From Aselliscus stoliczkanus (Eukaryota > Chordata > Mammalia > Chiroptera > Hipposideridae): a stretch of DNA of 64,000 bases. The first letter of the stretch is position 1. Each line of letters opens with the position of its first letter. Position numbers and translations under genes: made by a program. This document shows, in pieces, positions 59,150-64,000 of the stretch. The notes under the pieces are model-generated. The model had not been told where the DNA came from. It was given only the letters and a program-made list of their open reading frames with translations, and did no database searches. The stretch is taken from positions 53,606,771 to 53,670,770 of the forward strand of contig CM066737.1 in NCBI GenBank assembly GCA_033961575.1. Direction: 5' to 3'.

Positions 59150-59290
59150 GGTATTAATATTGTAATGATTAAGAGCACAGGCTTTGGAAGCAGAACCTGG
59201 GTTCAAATTTCATATCTGCCACATGCTGGCTTTATCCATAGGCCCACTCTCCTCTGGGTCAAGGTCACCTGTGTGCTCTGAGCCTTCTCA
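59150..59290 (+). repeat. MIR SINE, 5' part
   Basis: AATGATTAAGAGCACAGGCTT ... CTGGGTTCAAATTTCATATC. Confidence 0.8.
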
Positions 59291-59739
59291 CTACCATCTC
59301 AGTAGCCTCTTATTATATCACACACACACTCAATATATGCTCATTAAAAGTTGCCTATTCTCTGTCTCTGGGCAAGGAAAGCCCTCTCCCAAACCCCAGT
59401 GCGTGTTACCAACACCTACCTCTCACTTCTGCCCCCAACTGTATGTGTGTGGTTATCTAGTAGGCAGTTTGTCTGCCTTCCACCCTAGGCCCTGTTGTAA
59501 AATGGTTGCCAATCCTCTTCCCAAACAAGGTTGTTCGGTGGCCTGAGCTCACTGTTTAGACCTGTCAGGGGCCTGGTGTTGGTCACTGGTTTTTGGCTTA
59601 CTCTGAGCTGGAAACACTTGTGGCAACCTCCACACCAGCACACAAACCCAGGTACAAAAGCCTGGCGTAGAGTGAGCGCTCAGTAAGCGGTAGCCACAGC
59701 GCTCTTTGCCAGGCACTTCTCGTGTTACAGCCATAATCT

Positions 59740-59830
59740 TCTATGGTACTATAATCACAATGCTCTAGAAGATAGGCACAATTATTATGCCCATTTATGA
59801 ATGATAAAACTAAGTGTTAGCAAGGTTTCT
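59740..59830 (-). repeat. MIR SINE fragment
   Basis: ATTATTATGCCCATTTATGA ... GATAAAACTAAGTG. Confidence 0.55.
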
Positions 59831-60109
59831 GTCTGTGGGCTTGTGTGCTTACATGGAGGTGGCTACAAGCCTTGCCAGCTGGGAGTAAACCAAAATCCCC
59901 AGGCCCCTGACAGGTCAGAATAGGGAACTTGGGCCACCATTTTACATCAAGAGATTGGGGAGGACAGAAGGCAAACCTGCACAGGCAACAGTTGGGGGTG
60001 GGTGGGTAGGAGGTGGCAACACCCACTGAGGTGGAAGTGGGGGCTCTCCCTGTCCAGAGGAGATTAGGCAATCAGGTGGCTAGGAGGATATAAATTACAG
60101 CAGCTGGTA

Positions 60110-60470
60110 ATTATTGAATTCTTACAATGCACTGGGTGTATGGCAAGGAAACTTACATGGATTAACTCCTTTAATATAACAGCAACTCCAAGGGATAAGT
60201 ACAGTCAGGGAAACTGAAGCTTTGAGTGGTTTTAAAAAAACTGCGCAAAATCACACAGCTTGTAATTTGTGGCACCTTCTAAGTGCAAGGCACTTTACAC
60301 GTATAACCTCATTTAATCCTTACAACAACCCTATTATCTTCATTTTATAAATAAGGAAACTGAGGTTCAGCGATGTTAAGGAATCTGCTCAAGGTCACAC
60401 AATGCATAAATGGCTAAGCCAAGATTTGAGAGATGATAGCACTTGCCCCAGGTTACACCAATCAATAATA
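60110..60470 (-). repeat. MIR SINE(s)
   Basis: ATAAATAAGGAAACTGAGGTTC ... CTCAAGGTCACACAATGC; a second MIR-like piece precedes it at about 60110-60270. Confidence 0.8.
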
Positions 60471-60879
60471 TGAAGGAGGACAGGATTCAGGCTCGACTCA
60501 TTCCAGAGACCCATGCTTTCAGGAGGTGGAATCTACAGGGCTTGGCAAATAATTAAATCTGTGGGAGGGCGGCAGAGAAAAGGTTTCAGTTCTGGCTGGA
60601 GGGAAGTGAGTCAGAGGATAGGAACAATGCTGGGCCAGGAAAAGCTGAAGTGTCACCAAAGGGAAAGGCGTTTGCGGGCCTCCTGCAGGTTAGTGGCAGT
60701 CTGTCACAGAAGCTAGGCTGCAGGCACAGGGCCACCAGAGGCAAGGGGCCAAGGAGGGACTTCTGTTCCCACCCCTCAGTGCTCTGCGGCCTCTGAGTGG
60801 AATGGGCCCTGGCTGGGTGTGGTGCTCCTTTCATCTGAAGAGTCTGGGCCCAGTGGGGGGAACTACCAACTGCACAGCT

Positions 60880-61085
60880 ATCCTGTGGTGTGCCAGGCAC
60901 TAAGCTTGGCACGTTTTACCCCAAACAAGACTCACCAACACCCAGCAGGGTGGGTGGTGCTATCCTTGTTTACAGATAGGAAACTGGCTCAGAGAGGTGA
61001 AGTGACAGCAGGGAAGTGAGGAGGCTGCGGGGAGACCCCAGACAATGTAGCTACAGAGTCCTCGCTCTTAACTACTAGGCTCTTC
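60880..61085 (-). repeat. MIR SINE
   Basis: TTTACAGATAGGAAACTGGC ... CTCTTAACTACTAGGCTC. Confidence 0.8.
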
Positions 61086-61307
61086 CTTCCTCTCTACTCA
61101 TTCTCCCAAAGAAGCCCTGAGAGTCCCGTAAGGGCCAGCAGCTCACCTGGTCTCCTGTGGCCTACCTGGAAGAAAAGCACATAAACTGTCATGCAAAGAT
61201 ATTTCTGTCCTCATCACTGGGGACACTTGGGGCCTGGGGCCAAGTGTGAATTAAAAGGGGTTGAAGGCGAGTCCAAGAATAAGGCAGAACCTGGTGCTGG
61301 ATTCTTC

Positions 61308-61411
61308 TCTTTTTTTTAGAGTGTAACGTCACTGGCCCTCATATGTGGGAGTGAACCGGGGCCGCTGGCTTCCCAAGCCAGTGCTTAACCACTGCGCCAC
61401 TCGGCCAGCCC
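61308..61411 (-). repeat. short tRNA SINE (type A)
   Basis: Flanked by GGTGCTGGATTCTT on both sides. Confidence 0.95.
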
Positions 61412-61509
61412 GGTGCTGGATTCTTTGAGAAGTCTTCCACCCCAGGAAAGAACAGCCAACTGCTCAAAGTCCCCAGCAATTCAATTGGTGTCCATTAATA
61501 GCAAGAGAG

Positions 61510-61530
61510 GCTGCGCCTCCTAGTGGCAGA
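61510..61530 (+). promoter_or_regulatory. possible CTCF-type site
   Basis: CTGCGCCTCCTAGTGGCAGA is a good visual match to the CTCF core, in the same orientation as the one at 57515. Confidence 0.4.
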
Positions 61531-61614
61531 GCTCTAGACTAAGCCTGGACCTGCAGCACTGGGCAAGGGATCAGGAGGCCCATCCCCTCAGAGGATGCTA
61601 TGGCTAGCAATTTG

Positions 61615-61840
61615 GTATCTGGTGGTTATGGGAACAGACTCTGCAGTCACATCAGACCTGGGTTCAAATATTGGTTCTCCTTACTAGCTAAATGGCCATT
61701 ATAAAAATAGCAAAACAGTCTCTCTAAGCCCAGGGATGATAATCATACTAATTTCACAGGGTTATTGTAAGAATTAAATGTGATACTACATGTTAAAGAC
61801 TTAGTAGAGTACTTGGCACATTATAGATGTGAGGTCCATA
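61615..61840 (+). repeat. MIR SINE
   Basis: ACCTGGGTTCAAATATTGG ... AGAGTACTTGGCACATTATAG. Confidence 0.85.
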
Positions 61841-62139
61841 TATGTGTGTGTGTATTCTATGTGTGTGTCTATGCATATATAAAATCATTGTTCTTTTTTG
61901 ACTCACGCTGTCGTGTTAATAGTTACACCTTTGATTTCCCTTGACCTGCCTTTCAAGCTCTAATAGGTCCCTGGTGTCCTCATGCCCACTGTCTTGCCCT
62001 AAGGGAGGCACTGTCAACATACTAACCTAAGGCTTATGGGTAACACTGGGGCGAAGACACTTGCTTTTCTCCAAATATACTTTCAAGAATCTTGGACTGT
62101 ACATCTTGTCCTTCACTATCCTGTGAATATTAATAAGCT

Positions 62140-62345
62140 TGCTTTGCACAGGTGGTAGGCTTTTTTCTGCATGTCAGAGCAGCTTTACATCCATGATCTC
62201 ACTTGAATCTCTTAATTCTCCGCAAGGTATGTTCCAATTTTTCAATGAGGAAATTGAAGACGATGGGAAGGGAAATGACTTGCTCAAGGCTGCACAGCAA
62301 GTCAGTGTGGGATTCAAGGCTGGACCCTAGAATCTTGCACTGAGT
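62140..62345 (-). repeat. MIR SINE
   Basis: TTTTTCAATGAGGAAATTGAAG ... CTCAAGGCTGCACAGCAAG. Confidence 0.75.
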
Positions 62346-62349
62346 CCAG

Positions 62350-63589
62350 TGTGTGTCCACCAACCCTTGCTATTGTCCAGGGCCCCGAGCTCTGGCTAAA
62401 TGTGAAGCTTCTATAACCGAGGACTCAGCTTATTATTTGGAGGCCACATTATTGCACTCCAACAAGCTTCCTGCTTCTGATGAGGCCAGTAAACTATCAA
62501 AACTACGATTCCTCTCCTAGAAGCCAGTAGCAAGCTATCAGAACTGGAGACCCGACAGCCACATTTCCTACACATGCAGAGAATATTACAGTTAAATGTT
62601 AGGTGACAGGTTTGAGGAGAGATGAAATTATCTCTCCAGTCAAGCTGCATGCACTGCTGAAAAATTAACCGCTGTCCTATACTCAAGCCAGCTTGATTTA
62701 GCCACTCATCTCATGTTGGACATAACCATGCAGGGCTCAAAAAAGCAACTCTGTCCTTAGTCAGTACAAAGATTGGGAGGTGTTGATGTATGTCATCAGC
62801 ATGGGTCCTGATGGCAACACCTGATTGAGGCACTGAGGGAAGCAGTATAATAGCTCTAAGTGTTGCCTGACATGACTCTGGGGGTAGAGAATGCAGGCTT
62901 GACTGACAGTACCAGAGGCTGGTTTCCTCTCATTCTAACATACTGGCAACAGCACAATCACTGTTGAGATAACAAATTATTGAGCCCCACGACACCTTCC
63001 CTAGCCCCTGGGTCATGCTGAAGCCCTAGCAAGCTTGGTTCTGCTAAGGGGCATCTTGTTACTTTCTCCTGGAGCACTGGATATCTGGATGGCACTAAAT
63101 TTCTTTTCCTACGGTCACTTGCTCTTCACTCTCTTATCACCATGGAAACCCAAGAAAGGAAGCCAGCATTAAAATCAACTCCTCCCAATAGACATATGTG
63201 GAATAGCAAGTGTACTCTCTCTCTCTCTTTCTCTCTAACATTAGGAAAGGGAACATTTTTAACCCTCTCTCTATACTTCTGCCTTGGTCCATGGTAGAGA
63301 GAAAACACTTTCACCCACAAGTCCAGGCACTTGATATATGTCTTTCTTAGATCTTCCTGCATAGGAGCTACTAATCTGATTGGTTTGAGATCAATCATTA
63401 GGCTATATTGATGAGCGGGCTCATCACAATGAAAAGTGATACACATCTGTGACTACATATAGTAGTTGGGTCCACCTGCTCTGGATGATTAGGTCAGGTC
63501 AAATATGTTATGAAGACCTTAGCTTCTCATATTCAGAGAGGAGGGAGTAGCTTAAGGTGCATTTTCCAATCTATTATTTTATTTTATAT
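62350..63589. other. intergenic unique sequence
   Basis: Nothing recognised except a short (CT)n tract at about 63216-63236. Confidence 0.4.
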
Positions 63590-63739
63590 TTTTTTAAACT
63601 TTTTTTAGCTGCGCCATCCTGCCACCTGTTGGCAGCTCAGTGGCAGCTCAGCTTGGACTGGGCATCGAACTGCTGCTGCTCAGAGCTCAGCTCGCACTCT
63701 TGAGCGAGCTCTTAACCAACTGAGCCAGTCAGCTGGCCC
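63590..63739 (-). repeat. tRNA SINE (type D)
   Basis: Flanked by CCAATCTATTATTTTA / CCAATCCATTATTTTA. Confidence 0.93.
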
Positions 63740-64000
63740 CAATCCATTATTTTAAACCACAGAACCCTGCAACAGAAAGAAAGAGGGGGAGAGGGGTTAC
63801 CAAGCATATGCTGAATTCTCGAATCAAGCTTTTATTAATAAATGATACTTTACTTGCTCTTCTGCTAATTGGTACTTGTGCATATAGCTTTCTCAGTGGA
63901 AACCCTTGAGAAAAAGGCTAAGTGGTGGGATTCAAACATGAAAACTCGTTCTTGAACCCCCACCACATAGGAAGAGTTACCCAAGCATCAGAGTCTTGTC

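Noticed and set aside
55400..64000. TBC1D8B 3' exons on the minus strand
   Set aside because: Expected by synteny, but no recognisable TBC-domain coding or splice-bounded frame was found; the gene probably starts beyond the window.
1..64000. CRISPR arrays, toxin-antitoxin, phage or other prokaryotic systems
   Set aside because: The window is mammalian; the repeats are SINE, LINE, LTR and microsatellite, with no regularly spaced direct repeats and spacers.

Overview
This is mammalian nuclear DNA: spliced genes with GT-AG introns, AT-rich intergenic sequence and dense interspersed repeats. There is no bacterial or phage content. Many tRNA-derived SINEs share a GGCCGGCCGAGTGGC head, and the longer ones end in a TTCCCCAATAAAATCTT tail. 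I associate SINEs of this kind with rhinolophoid bats (horseshoe and leaf-nosed bats). That assignment rests on memory of the family and is inference. The gene set matches the X-linked block MORC4 - CLDN2 - RIPPLY1 (human Xq22), presented here in reverse of the human orientation.

Layout. 1-7502 lies in a MORC4 intron and is filled by LINE-1 pieces, SINEs and a broken class I (gamma-type) endogenous retrovirus on the minus strand. The provirus has one LTR, a tRNA-Arg-type primer binding site, a frameshifted gag and a pol lacking most of reverse transcriptase. 9785-11512 carries the last three coding exons of MORC4 (+). 12.2-22 kb is intergenic, with L2, MIR and SINE copies. The intact single-exon coding region of CLDN2 (claudin-2) is at 24084-24776 (-), with a clear splice acceptor upstream. 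25-51 kb is the long interval upstream of CLDN2. It holds nested L2, L1, MLT1, LTR and SINE insertions, a U6 snRNA/mRNA chimeric retrocopy and two mariner-like DNA elements. RIPPLY1 (+) is complete in four coding exons, 51567-54165, behind a TATA box. 54.8-64 kb is intergenic; no exon of TBC1D8B, the neighbour expected from human synteny, was recognised.

The three genes have unrelated jobs: MORC4 is a GHKL-ATPase/CW chromatin protein, claudin-2 a tight-junction cation and water pore, and RIPPLY1 a Groucho-recruiting repressor of T-box factors in somites. They share a chromosomal neighbourhood, not a pathway. MORC4 and CLDN2 are tail to tail; CLDN2 and RIPPLY1 are divergent, with about 27 kb between their coding starts.

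The most unusual content is in the repeats. A modular SINE superfamily has one-unit and three-unit tRNA-like members with either plain poly(A) or AATAAA-containing tails. A U6 chimera and an unidentified 483-bp retrocopy both have clean target-site duplications. Several nested or inverted SINE pairs are also present. I saw no evidence of a new gene system.
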